A program made the translations under genes and the position numbers. Of a stretch of 32,619 bases of DNA, positions 16,916-24,955 are shown one piece after another. Below the pieces are notes generated by a model. It did no database searches, had not been told where the DNA came from, and worked only from the letters and a program-made list of their open reading frames with translations. The stretch's first letter is position 1; each line of letters opens with the position of its first letter. The stretch lies in contig JAGXAR010000044.1 in assembly GCA_018971525.1 (NCBI GenBank), positions 1 through 32,619 of the forward strand, written 5' to 3'. Source of the DNA: Nitrospirota bacterium (GTDB lineage Bacteria; Nitrospirota; Nitrospiria; Nitrospirales; Nitrospiraceae).

Positions 16916-17878
16916 TTATCCCGCCTGAGCCCCAACAGATTTGTTGGAGGACTCAATGGTAATCAGTTCCTTCGGAAGAAGAAATTCAACATCTTCTTCG
17001 ATTACAGTCAGGTCTTGGACCTCTGCGGTACCAAACGTCTTGAGGTACGTCACCACCTCTTCGACCAGAACTTCGGGCGCCGAAGCGCCGGCTGTGATCC
17101 CGACCGCTTTCACGTTCGTGAGCCAGGTTGGATTGATGTCAGACGCGGCATCGATCAAGTAGGACGCAATCCCGCACTGCTCACCCAACTCGCGCAGGCG
17201 GTTGGAGTTTGAGCTATTCGGAGAGCCAATGACAAGAATGACGTCCACCAGCTTGGAGAGCTCTTTCACCGCATTCTGGCGATTCTGTGTCGCGTAACAA
17301 ATATCTTCCTGGTGCGGCCCCTTAATGTGCGGAAACCGTTTGTGGAGCGCGCCGACGATATCTCGACACTCATCGACGCTCAGCGTGGTTTGCGTGACAT
17401 ACGAAAGGTCGTGTGGGTGATCAATCTGCAGCTTCTCGACATCTGCCACCGAGGAGACCAGATGGAACTTGTCCGGGATCTGTCCGAGCGTCCCGATCAC
17501 CTCGGGATGGCCGGCATGGCCGATCAGAATGAGATCATACCCCTGCGTATAGTCGCGATTGACCTCGTTATGTACTTTGATGACCAATGGACAGGTGGCA
17601 TCGATCACATGCAGCCGCCGCCGATTCGCTTCGTCCCAGACCGACTTGGCGACCCCATGGGCACTGAAGATTACGACCGAACCTTCCGGCACTTCTCCCA
17701 ACTCCTCTACGAACACGGCGCCCTTGGTACGAAGCGAGTTCACGACATGCCGGCTATGGACGATTTCGTGTCGGACATAGATCGGCGCCCCATACTTCTT
17801 CAGCGAGAGATCGACGATATCGATCGCCCGGTCGACTCCGGCGCAAAACCCTCGAGGGTTGGCGAGATAGATCTTCAT
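16916..17878 (-). CDS. ispH: 4-hydroxy-3-methylbut-2-enyl diphosphate reductase
   Basis: IspH (LytB) makes IPP and DMAPP from HMBPP, the last MEP step. The 320-residue protein begins [19 protein letters not shown] with the first cluster cysteine; the others are in DATCPLV and [10 protein letters not shown], and [10 protein letters not shown] is the substrate-binding loop. AAGGAGAGG precedes ATG 17878. A C-terminal tail of about 30 residues after VVTYLKTFG is extra. A putative promoter (TTGACG at 17978-17973, 18-base spacer, TAAGGT at 17954-17949) lies upstream, in the region divergent from phoB. With ispG and dxs it makes three MEP genes in the window. Confidence 0.97.
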   Translation of the reverse strand: MKIYLANPRGFCAGVDRAIDIVDLSLKKYGAPIYVRHEIVHSRHVVNSLRTKGAVFVEELGEVPEGSVVIFSAHGVAKSVWDEANRRRLHVIDATCPLVIKVHNEVNRDYTQGYDLILIGHAGHPEVIGTLGQIPDKFHLVSSVADVEKLQIDHPHDLSYVTQTTLSVDECRDIVGALHKRFPHIKGPHQEDICYATQNRQNAVKELSKLVDVILVIGSPNSSNSNRLRELGEQCGIASYLIDAASDINPTWLTNVKAVGITAGASAPEVLVEEVVTYLKTFGTAEVQDLTVIEEDVEFLLPKELITIESSNKSVGAQAG

Positions 17879-17948
17879 AACCGTCACCTCTCCTTGACTC
17901 AGGACATGCCCACTGCCGTGCCCACGCCCCCACAGATCACCGGCGATC

Positions 17949-17978
17949 ACCTTACGTCAGCGCAGCCGGCCCCGTCAA
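17949..17978 (-). promoter_or_regulatory. Putative ispH promoter
   Basis: Minus strand TTGACG (17978-17973), 18-base spacer, TAAGGT (17954-17949). The -10 is only a partial match. It points away from phoB in the 176-base divergent region. Confidence 0.4.
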
Positions 17979-18013
17979 TACAATTGGTCCGCGCCTCTCT
18001 TCCCTGCCCGTCT

Positions 18014-18042
18014 TGACACGGTGACCTCTCCCTCGTAGGCTC
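18014..18042 (+). promoter_or_regulatory. Putative phoB promoter giving a very short leader
   Basis: A perfect TTGACA (18014-18019), 17-base spacer and TAGGCT (18037-18042, partial -10). Transcription would start at about 18049, only some 6 bases before the ATG of phoB, which fits the absence of a ribosome-binding sequence there. Confidence 0.45.
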
Positions 18043-18054
18043 ACGACACCAGCC

Positions 18055-18765
18055 ATGGCAAGCCCTGCAAGCAAGAAAATCCTCATCGTTGAAGATGAGC
18101 ACGACATTCTCCAACTGATCAAACTGTATTTGGAGAAAGAAGGCTTTCGAACCGTATCGGCAAAGACCGGTGCCGAAGGTCTCCAGCAAGTGAAGCAGGA
18201 GAAGCCCGACTTGGTCGTCCTCGACTTGATGCTGCCCGAGATCGACGGCCTCGAGGTCTGTAAACGCCTTCGATCGGCTCCAGAGACCGCGATGCTTCCC
18301 ATCGTCATGTTGACCGCCAAAGCCGAAGAATCGGACACCGTCGTTGGCCTGGAGCTGGGAGCCGACGATTACGTCACCAAACCGTTCAGCCCCAAGACCC
18401 TGGTCGCCCGCATCAAGGCCCTCTTTCGACGGCTTGAACGAAAACCGGACGACAGCCCGGCCCAGTATCGCTATGGCGATCTCGTCATGGATCTCGCGCG
18501 ACACGAAGTCACCGTGGGAAAAAGAGAAGTCCCACTCACGGCGAAAGAATTCGGCCTGCTCGAACATCTCTTGCGCAATCCCGGCAGGGTCCTGACAAGA
18601 GACATCCTCCTCAATACCGTCTGGGGGTACGATTACTACGGGACGACGCGGACGGTCGATGTCCACATCCGAAGGCTCAAGCAAAAACTCCCCTCGCTCA
18701 ACGAGGCGATTATTTCGGTCAAATCCCTGGGGTATAAGCTCAAAGAGTTGGATAGTTCTGCATGA
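18055..18765 (+). CDS. phoB: PhoB-like response regulator (OmpR/PhoB family)
   Basis: The 236-residue protein has a receiver domain (about 8-122) with acidic pocket VEDE, phosphoacceptor D57 in LVVLDLMLPEIDG, and the conserved Lys in DYVTKPFSP, followed by a winged-helix DNA-binding domain (about 135-232: RHEVTVGKREVPLTAKEFGLLEHLL...VWGYDYYGTTRTVDVHIRRLKQKL). It is the transcription factor for the phosphate regulon by similarity and by context: the kinase gene overlaps its stop (ATGA), a phosphate transporter lies beyond it, and a Pho-box-like site is found at 22660-22688. No clear ribosome site precedes ATG 18055. Not every regulator of this subfamily is a true PhoB, but the context makes it likely. 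Confidence 0.9.
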   Translation: MASPASKKILIVEDEHDILQLIKLYLEKEGFRTVSAKTGAEGLQQVKQEKPDLVVLDLMLPEIDGLEVCKRLRSAPETAMLPIVMLTAKAEESDTVVGLELGADDYVTKPFSPKTLVARIKALFRRLERKPDDSPAQYRYGDLVMDLARHEVTVGKREVPLTAKEFGLLEHLLRNPGRVLTRDILLNTVWGYDYYGTTRTVDVHIRRLKQKLPSLNEAIISVKSLGYKLKELDSSA

Positions 18766-20600
18766 CCCTCTCCATCCGCTGGAAGGTCACTATCGGGACC
18801 CTGCTGGTCCTCGCCTGCGGGCTACTCATCGCCCGTACCTTGGCGATTCGCTCCCTTGAACAACAGGAGATCGTCCAATCGGGCCAGATACTGGAGACTC
18901 GAACCAGTCTCGTCGCGTACGGGCTGCAGCCGTTTCTGACGCAATCGGGGGCGCTGTCTTCGACCCCCCCATTGCAGGCCGCCGTACGAGATCTCAGCTC
19001 GCGGGCCCTCGCACGCGTGACCATCGTCGCTCCGGATGGACGGGTGCTGGCCGACAGCGCGGTCTCGGACAACAACCTCTCCTCGGTTGAGAACCACCTG
19101 GCACGACCGGAAATTCTGCAAGCCGTTGCCACCGGGCGGGGAACAGATCTGCGCACGAGTCACACCACCGGTGAGCGCACGTTGTATCTGGCTGTCGGTA
19201 TGCGCGGCGCAAACCGGACGACGCCCTCCGTCTTCTTGAGGCTGGGTTTACCGATGACCACGTTTGATCGTGAAGTGGACAAGTTGCACCGGAGCTTGGC
19301 CCTCGCCTTCGGGATTGCATTCTTGATTGCCGTCGCGCTGAGTGTATGGCTCGCTCACAGCATCACGAAACCCCTGTCCGACATTGCGGTCGCCGCGCGG
19401 CAGCTCGCGAATGGTGACCACGCGGTCCGCATTCGCACCGGATCGCGGGATGAAGTCGGCCTCTTGGCCGACACGCTCAATCACATGACGGACCAACTGA
19501 GAGCCAAGATCGACGAACTCTCCGAAGATCGGGCCCAGCTCTTGGCCATGCTGACCTCGATGGTCGAAGGCGTGATGGTCCTGGACCGTCGAGGTCGCGT
19601 GCTGCAAGTCAATCCGGCACTTGAACGGATGTTCGACGTCACCAGGATGGAAGCACGGGGATGCCCTTACTCCGATGTCTTCCGGCATCCGCAGCTGGAT
19701 TCGTTAGTCTCACGGGTCCTAGCCAACCGAATGAACGAAGAAGATGAAATTCTCCTGCACCCGAACGGTCGCTGTCTCCATATCGAAGCTTCGGTCACTG
19801 AATGCGATCGAGAGAATGAAGCGTGCGCGATCCTTGTCTTTCACGACATTACAGAATTACGCCGCCTGGAAAATATCCGGAAAGATTTCGTAGCCAACGT
19901 GTCCCACGAGCTGAGGACCCCGCTCACGTCGATCAAGGGGTATATCGAAGCATTGCTCGATGGCGCCAAAGACGATCCTGACACCAGCACAAAATTCCTC
20001 GACATTATTCTCAAGCAAAGCGACCGCCTGAACCTGATTCTGGAAGACCTCCTCCAGCTGTCGAAGATCGAATCCGGGCAGGTCCTGTTCAAGCGAGAAC
20101 CGCTTCATATCCCGAGGGTCATCGAGCGAACACTGGCTATGATCAAGCCCTTGGCAGATAAGAAGGGGCATCGGCTGGTCTCCTTCGTGGAGGACGATCT
20201 GCCGGCTGTGCTCGGCGATGAGGACCGGCTGATGCAGGTACTGTCCAACTTGCTCGATAACGCCGTCAAGTACACCCCCGAGAAAGGGACCATCACCGTT
20301 GCGGCCCACCCGGTTTCGGACGATGCCGAACGGCCCGCGATGGTCACGGCGGTGGAACTGAGCGTGACTGATACCGGCCTCGGAATTCCTGAAGGGGATC
20401 GCCCGCGCATATTCGAACGATTTTATCGGGTCGATAAGGCCCGTTCGCGTGAGTTAGGTGGAACAGGGCTCGGGCTGGCGATCGTCAGGCATATCGTCGA
20501 GGGTCTAGGGGGGCGGGTGTGGGTTGAAGCGAACGCCCCGACTGGGAGCCGTTTTGTCGTCCGGCTACCCATCCAACAGATCAGTCTGCCGACTGACTAA
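18762..20600 (+). CDS. phoR: PhoR-like sensor histidine kinase
   Basis: The 612-residue membrane kinase overlaps phoB by ATGA. It has a first membrane helix (about 7-27), an extracytoplasmic region of about 150 residues, a second helix (LALAFGIAFLIAVALSVWLA), a HAMP linker (HSITKPLSDIAVAARQLANGDHAVRI), a PAS domain (MLTSMVEGVMVLDRRGRVLQVN onward), then HisKA with phosphorylated H382 in VSHELRTPL and a HATPase domain with N box NLLDNAVKY, DTGLGIP and GGTGLGLAI. E. coli PhoR lacks the large outside domain; this layout matches PhoR/PnpS-type kinases of other phyla, so the sensor may detect something directly. It ends 5 bases before a REP-like repeat. Confidence 0.92.
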   Translation: MTLSIRWKVTIGTLLVLACGLLIARTLAIRSLEQQEIVQSGQILETRTSLVAYGLQPFLTQSGALSSTPPLQAAVRDLSSRALARVTIVAPDGRVLADSAVSDNNLSSVENHLARPEILQAVATGRGTDLRTSHTTGERTLYLAVGMRGANRTTPSVFLRLGLPMTTFDREVDKLHRSLALAFGIAFLIAVALSVWLAHSITKPLSDIAVAARQLANGDHAVRIRTGSRDEVGLLADTLNHMTDQLRAKIDELSEDRAQLLAMLTSMVEGVMVLDRRGRVLQVNPALERMFDVTRMEARGCPYSDVFRHPQLDSLVSRVLANRMNEEDEILLHPNGRCLHIEASVTECDRENEACAILVFHDITELRRLENIRKDFVANVSHELRTPLTSIKGYIEALLDGAKDDPDTSTKFLDIILKQSDRLNLILEDLLQLSKIESGQVLFKREPLHIPRVIERTLAMIKPLADKKGHRLVSFVEDDLPAVLGDEDRLMQVLSNLLDNAVKYTPEKGTITVAAHPVSDDAERPAMVTAVELSVTDTGLGIPEGDRPRIFERFYRVDKARSRELGGTGLGLAIVRHIVEGLGGRVWVEANAPTGSRFVVRLPIQQISLPTD

Positions 20601-20813
20601 CAGCATGCTGAAAAAGTCCGCCAGCATCGCTCTCGCATCGCTCAGACCCTCAACGTACAGAAGAGAACCTCTCGGATGCCGGAATCACTGAAGGGGCTTT
20701 TCCGTTCACCAAGATCCATTCTAGGGGCGAACGGCTCACCCGAAGTGCGGTCCGTACCTCCTCGGACCTTCACTCGCTGCGGCCTTACTGAGCGGCCTTT
20801 GGGGGCACCCTGT
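20601..20813. repeat. REP-like/MITE-like palindromic element, copy A
   Basis: It begins with the perfect palindrome CAGCATGCTG and runs into GAAAAAGTCCGCCAGCA; near the right end GCTGCGGCCTTACTGAGCGG mirrors the left arm imperfectly. The left arm and the right end clearly match copy B at 32243-32370 in sequence and order, but copy A has about 80 extra bases in the middle, including a CCGTTC...GAACGG hairpin (20702-20734). It lies directly after the phoR stop, between convergent phoR and pit. The rest of this gap, 20814-20889, shows nothing I can name. Confidence 0.6.
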
Positions 20814-20889
20814 GGGGCTACTCCCTTCTTGCCCTAGACGTGCAGGCCATTGAAGTCCTGTTGTGGTGAAATGATTTTCCCGCAACCTG

Positions 20890-21882
20890 CTAAACCATTC
20901 TCGTCGAGAGCAGATAGATAAACGACGAGAGAAGAGCGGCGCCAGGAAGGGTGAAAATCCAGGCGTACAGAATTCTGGTGGTGACACCCCAGCGCACCGC
21001 CGAAAGTCGCTTGATCGCGCCCACCCCCATGACCGACGTCGTAATGGTCTGAGTGGTGCTCACCGGCAGGCCTATGTGTGCCGTCACGAGCAGGACCGCT
21101 GCAGCACCGGTCTCCGCAGCAAACCCATGCACCGGCTCCAGCTTGACGATGCCCATCCCCAGCGTACGGACGATCTGCCAGCCGCCCACGGCAGTCCCCA
21201 ATCCCATCGCCACCGCGCAGGCGCCGATCACCCAGCCCGGCACCTCGCCTGAAGGAATCTGCCCGGCTGAGAGCAAGGCCAACGTAATGATTCCCATGGC
21301 CTTCTGCGCATCGTTGGCACCGTGACTAAACGCCATGAAACAGGCGGAGACGAGCTGTAGCCGTTTGAACAGTCGAGTGGCCACGCTCCGGGTCACGCGG
21401 AAACACACCCAGCTGATCAGCACCATCAACGATAACCCGATGGCAAAGCCAAAGAACGGCGCAAGGACCATCGCTTCCATCACGGGACGGAGCCCGGACC
21501 ACTTCACGGTGGCCCACCCTCCATGGGTCACCGCAGCTCCTACCAATCCGCCGATCAAGGCGTGAGACGAACTAGTCGGCAATCCCAACAACAGCGTGAA
21601 GAGATTCCACAAGATCGCCCCGGCCAACGCCGCCGCCACCATTTCCTGAGTAACAAAAGCCGGATTGACAATCCCCGACCCCACCATCTTGGCCACGGCG
21701 GTGGACATGAACGCTCCCGCCACATTGAGGACCCCGGCCGCCATGACCGCCACAAAGGGGCTCACGACTCTCGTGGAGACGACGGTCGCAATGGCGTTAG
21801 CACTATCATGCCAGCCGTTCGAAAAGTCGAACAGAAGCGCCAGCACGACCACAATGAGCAACATTCCGGTCAGCTCAGGCAT
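20890..21882 (-). CDS. pit: Pit-family inorganic phosphate transporter
   Basis: This is a low-affinity phosphate (metal-phosphate) symporter of the PiT family. The 330 residues contain the duplicated signature: FDFSNGWHDSANAIATVV near the N-terminus and SHGANDAQKAMGIITLAL in the second half, with about ten hydrophobic segments and the PTSSSHALIGGLVGA motif after the first repeat and PVSTTQT in the second. The gene follows the DUF47 partner by 121 bases on the same strand, the standard pairing. It converges on phoR. Ribosome site is weak. Confidence 0.95.
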   Translation of the reverse strand: MPELTGMLLIVVVLALLFDFSNGWHDSANAIATVVSTRVVSPFVAVMAAGVLNVAGAFMSTAVAKMVGSGIVNPAFVTQEMVAAALAGAILWNLFTLLLGLPTSSSHALIGGLVGAAVTHGGWATVKWSGLRPVMEAMVLAPFFGFAIGLSLMVLISWVCFRVTRSVATRLFKRLQLVSACFMAFSHGANDAQKAMGIITLALLSAGQIPSGEVPGWVIGACAVAMGLGTAVGGWQIVRTLGMGIVKLEPVHGFAAETGAAAVLLVTAHIGLPVSTTQTITTSVMGVGAIKRLSAVRWGVTTRILYAWIFTLPGAALLSSFIYLLSTRMV

Positions 21883-21969
21883 CTTGGGCCCGTGAAGAGT
21901 GAGGGGTGAGGAATCGACGGGGAGGAGAACATGACGATTCTGCCACTTCGCGTAGCTGTGATCTCTTGC

Positions 21970-21998
21970 GCCTTACGTTTCACGTTTCACGCCTTACG
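21970..21998. repeat. Short heptamer repeat array between DUF47 gene and pit
   Basis: Four units all ending in ACG follow one another in the order CCTTACG, TTTCACG, TTTCACG, CCTTACG. The array lies in the 121-base gap between the two genes. No known role; it could be replication slippage or a small binding site. Confidence 0.4.
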
Positions 21999-22003
21999 AG
22001 TTG

Positions 22004-22624
22004 TCAGTGGTGTTTGAGCGCGATGCGCTCAAGGATGTTTGCGACGTCTTCGCACCGGTCGGTTCCCGCTTCGAAGTTTTCGTAGATTTCTTTCCACTTG
22101 ATCACGGCGATCGGATCGGTTTCTTTTTCAAAGAGGGCGGAAATCGCATCACGGGAAACCCGGTCGGCCTCGTTCTCCAGGCTGTTCACTTGCACACTGC
22201 ATTCCTTCAGTTCCGGATGCGCGAGCCCCAGGCGATCCACTCCACGCCCCACCGCCACCGATGCCTGATACAGAATGTCGGCCAGCTTAATCGCCATCTC
22301 AGTCGGTTTCGTCACCTTGTATAGCACGAAGCGATCGGCGATCGCCTCCGTGACATCCAGAATATCGTCGAGGGCGCTGGCGAGGTCATGGATGTCTTCC
22401 CGATCGATCGGCGTAATAAAGGTCTTGTTCAATCGACGTGCGATGTCGTGTGTAATGCCATCTCCCACATGTTCAACGTCTTTGATCCCCTGGGCTTGTT
22501 CGATGGGAGACCGGAAATCCTCCATCATCACCTTCAGGAGTCGGCTCCCTTCAATCATATTATGTGCGGCGTTCTTGAACAGCGCAAAGAAGGCCTCTTC
22601 TCGAGGGATCAATCCAAACAGCAT
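22004..22624 (-). CDS. DUF47/PhoU-like Pit accessory protein
   Basis: The 206-residue, all-helical protein belongs to the DUF47 family, which is related to PhoU and normally encoded next to Pit transporters, whose activity it is thought to control. Characteristic segments are IKDVEHVGDGITHDIARRLNKTFITPIDREDIHDLASALDDILD and VNSLENEADRVSRDAISALFEKETDPIAVIKWKEIYENFEAGTDRCEDVANIL, with metal-binding-like Glu/Asp patterns repeated as in PhoU. ATG 22624 has GAGGAG seven bases upstream; an adjacent GTG at 22627 is the alternative start. A Pho box lies 36 to 64 bases upstream of the ATG, so expression is probably induced by phosphate starvation. Confidence 0.93.
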   Translation of the reverse strand: MLFGLIPREEAFFALFKNAAHNMIEGSRLLKVMMEDFRSPIEQAQGIKDVEHVGDGITHDIARRLNKTFITPIDREDIHDLASALDDILDVTEAIADRFVLYKVTKPTEMAIKLADILYQASVAVGRGVDRLGLAHPELKECSVQVNSLENEADRVSRDAISALFEKETDPIAVIKWKEIYENFEAGTDRCEDVANILERIALKHH

Positions 22625-22659
22625 CACGACGCTCCTCAGTTCAGAGACAATCAGCTATT

Positions 22660-22688
22660 CTCACAGTCAGATGACAGCGCAATCACAG
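22660..22688 (-). promoter_or_regulatory. Pho box (PhoB binding site), three tandem units
   Basis: Read on the minus strand the units are CTGTGAT (22688-22682), CTGTCAT (22677-22671) and CTGTGAG (22666-22660), each separated by 4 bases, so the period is 11. The PhoB consensus is a pair of CTGTCAT-type heptamers with exactly this spacing. It sits just upstream of the DUF47 gene, followed by pit. No other comparable site was found in front of phoB. Confidence 0.75.
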
Positions 22689-22717
22689 CACCGTCACCCC
22701 TGTTCCATAGACGGCCC

Positions 22718-23710
22718 TTACCACCGAACCAACCCTGTCGCCCACGTCACTCCTCCGCCAAAACTCCCCAGCACGACGAGGTCGTGGGGCAGAATCCTCC
22801 CCGAACGGACCGCGTAGTCGAGCGCGATCGGCAATGACGCCGAAGACGTATTGCCGTAGCGTCCGATCACGGAACAGACCCGTTCCGGTGAGATCCCAAG
22901 CCGCTTCGTGAGCTGGTCGAGAATCCGCCCGTTGGCTTGGTGCAATACCAGCTGCGCGATATCGTGTAATTCGACACCGAACTCTTTCGCGACCTCGCGG
23001 ATGGCCTGGTCCAATCGCTTGACCGCCAGACGAAAGAGGGGCGCCCCTTGCATCCGCAACGTATGGCTCTTCGCCTCGACCGTCCCCAAGGTCGTCGGCC
23101 GGCGCGACCCGCCCGCGGAAATCGTAATCAAGCCATGCTGGGCACCGTCCGCGTGGAGGCGAAGCCTCAAGAGCCCTCGGCTCGGCTGGCCGGTCTCAGA
23201 CTCGCCCCGAAGCACCACCGCACCAGCCCCATCGCCGAATAAGAGAACCGTATCGCCGTCAGCAGGGTCGATGGAACGAGACTTCACCTCCGCAGCCACC
23301 ACCAAACACGTCTTGACCTGACCGCTCCGAATCATCGCATCGGCCATAGAGAGTCCATAGAGAAAGCCTGAGCAGGAAGCCGCCACGTCGAACGCCGGTA
23401 TCGTGGAACACCCAAGCATCCGCTGAACATGGCAGGCGGTGGAAGGAAAGACCGAGTCGGGAGATGTTGTCGAGAGCACGATCGCCCCCACCTCAGAAAC
23501 CGGGAGTCCAGCGGCCTCAAGCGCATGCCTCGCTGCCTCCACCCCAAGATCTGAAGACGATTGGGACGTCGAGGCCCAGCGACGCTCCTGAATCCCAGTC
23601 AGGCGAGAGACGACGTCTGACTCAATACCCAACGAGGCTCCCACTTCGCGATTCGACACCACCCGTTCAGGGAGGTACGAACCCGTGCCGATAATCCTCG
23701 TTCGTATCAT
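22718..23710 (-). CDS. fabH: 3-oxoacyl-[acyl-carrier-protein] synthase III (KAS III)
   Basis: FabH starts fatty acid synthesis by condensing acetyl-CoA with malonyl-ACP. The 330-residue thiolase-fold protein has the catalytic triad C113 (DVAASCSGFLYG), H257 (LHQANGRI) and N287 (YGNTSSASLP), and the glycine-rich GSFGGGVTWAT end. The family's length and motifs are normal. It stands alone, away from other fab genes, so a specialised starter-unit role cannot be excluded. A very good promoter (TTGACC, 17 bases, TATAAT) lies 40 to 70 bases upstream. Its first 11 bases are an inverted copy of the first 11 bases of divergent bamD. Confidence 0.95.
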   Translation of the reverse strand: MIRTRIIGTGSYLPERVVSNREVGASLGIESDVVSRLTGIQERRWASTSQSSSDLGVEAARHALEAAGLPVSEVGAIVLSTTSPDSVFPSTACHVQRMLGCSTIPAFDVAASCSGFLYGLSMADAMIRSGQVKTCLVVAAEVKSRSIDPADGDTVLLFGDGAGAVVLRGESETGQPSRGLLRLRLHADGAQHGLITISAGGSRRPTTLGTVEAKSHTLRMQGAPLFRLAVKRLDQAIREVAKEFGVELHDIAQLVLHQANGRILDQLTKRLGISPERVCSVIGRYGNTSSASLPIALDYAVRSGRILPHDLVVLGSFGGGVTWATGLVRW

Positions 23711-23749
23711 AGTCTGGCGACCCTGTAATTCGAGCGCAATTCCGGCGGG

Positions 23750-23778
23750 ATTATAGGTCTCGGTGCCGCAGGGGTCAA
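23750..23778 (-). promoter_or_regulatory. fabH promoter
   Basis: Minus strand TTGACC (23778-23773), 17-base spacer, perfect TATAAT (23755-23750). Expected start of transcription is near 23743, giving a leader of about 33 bases. Confidence 0.75.
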
Positions 23779-23796
23779 CTCGAATGCTCGAATTTA

Positions 23797-23825
23797 TTGC
23801 ATTCAGCTAGGACTCCTGCTACATT
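23797..23825 (+). promoter_or_regulatory. Putative bamD promoter
   Basis: TTGCAT (23797-23802), 17-base spacer, TACATT (23820-23825). Transcription would begin near 23832, only about 7 bases before ATG 23839, which would explain the missing ribosome site. It overlaps a GAATGC...GCATTC inverted repeat (23782-23804). Confidence 0.4.
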
Positions 23826-23838
23826 TCGCCGGCACATT

Positions 23839-24771
23839 ATGATACGAACCATGCCCACCTTGCTCTCTCCTCCACGAATCGCAATGGTCCTCGGCCTCTG
23901 TGCCACGGTATTCTGTGTCATCACCGCCTGTTCCAGCACACCCAAGACCCAGGACAACGCGAAGAAAGCCCTGAGCGGCACCGACGAACAGATTTTCCTG
24001 GGCGATACGATCGAGAAAAACTACGATCCCAACGTCATCATGAAGCGGGGAGAGGCGTTCTTCGAGAAAGAGGAGTATACGGAAGCGATCGTCGAGTATA
24101 ACCATTTCCTCGACCTCCATCGTACCCATACCCTCGCTTCCTATGCCGCGTTTCGGATCGGAGAAAGCCAGATGAAGCGGGCCACCGGAATCGATCGCGA
24201 TCCGGACCCCGTTCAAAAAGCCATCGAAGCCTTTGAACGGCTGCGGAAAGATTTTCAGGGAAGCCGGTATGACGGCCAAGCGCTCCAGAAGATCCAAGAA
24301 TGCCACGACCTCCTGGCGCAGATGCATCTCTTCGTAGGCCAATTCTATTATCGGCGGGGCTCATATCTGGCCGCCGCACATCGCTTCGAACAAATCATGA
24401 AACTATACCCCGAGAAGTCGGTCGCACCTGATGCCTTGTATTTTTTGGCGCTCAGCTACCACGACCTGGGTGCGGACGATTGGGCCAGCGAACAGCTGAC
24501 GCTGCTGGCAGAAAAATACCCGAGTAGTGCCCGTTCCAGCGAGGGCAGGAGCCTGCTCGCGAAGATTGGCGGAGGAAAGTCTGCCACGCTGCTGGCCAAA
24601 AATGCCGAACCAGCGTCCTCTTCTAGTTCACCGACCCCACCCCCATCGGGAAATCAGCTAAGTCTCGCCGCTGGGGTGCCCCCTTCTGCCCCGACGGGAT
24701 CGTTCCGCCTTCCTTCCGCCAGTGCATTGAGCCAGTCTTTTGTAAGCTGCCGTCTCGGCGCCTGGTGCTGA
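23839..24771 (+). CDS. bamD: BamD-like outer-membrane assembly lipoprotein
   Basis: BamD is the essential lipoprotein partner of BamA in outer-membrane protein insertion. From ATG 23839 there are 310 residues: a lipoprotein signal (VLGLCATVFCVITAC, lipidated Cys at 31), then TPR-like helical pairs (EAFFEKEEYTEAIVEYNHFLDLHRTHTLASYAAFRIGESQ, AIEAFERLRKDFQGSRYDGQALQKIQEC, GQFYYRRGSYLAAAHRFEQIMKLYPEKSVAPDALYFLALSY). ATG 23851 is an alternative start. After about residue 250 the protein becomes Ser/Pro-rich and ends in SCRLGAWC, unlike the compact ends of other BamD proteins; the tail may be unconserved or result from a frameshift. A further 184 bases to ccdA hold no gene that I recognise. Confidence 0.88.
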   Translation: MIRTMPTLLSPPRIAMVLGLCATVFCVITACSSTPKTQDNAKKALSGTDEQIFLGDTIEKNYDPNVIMKRGEAFFEKEEYTEAIVEYNHFLDLHRTHTLASYAAFRIGESQMKRATGIDRDPDPVQKAIEAFERLRKDFQGSRYDGQALQKIQECHDLLAQMHLFVGQFYYRRGSYLAAAHRFEQIMKLYPEKSVAPDALYFLALSYHDLGADDWASEQLTLLAEKYPSSARSSEGRSLLAKIGGGKSATLLAKNAEPASSSSSPTPPPSGNQLSLAAGVPPSAPTGSFRLPSASALSQSFVSCRLGAWC

Positions 24772-24955
24772 TCACGACCAGCGTCGAAGCTGTCGGCAGA
24801 CTTCCGGATCCCTTGTATGACTTCTCCACATTGACTGCGAGTGGCTCGGACAAGTACGACTTGCCTCAGAACAATGGCCAGAGGTTATTTCGAGAAAGAG
24901 CTCACCGCGGATTTGGCAGGAGTTTCTATTTTTTAGCTGAAGGCTGATTGGTAGG

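Noticed and set aside
17879-18054. Pho box in front of phoB (autoregulation)
   Set aside because: No pair of CTGTCAT-like heptamers with 11-base spacing could be found there.
17947-18684. 245-codon open frame antisense to phoB
   Set aside because: Complete overlap with a clear response regulator and no conserved features.
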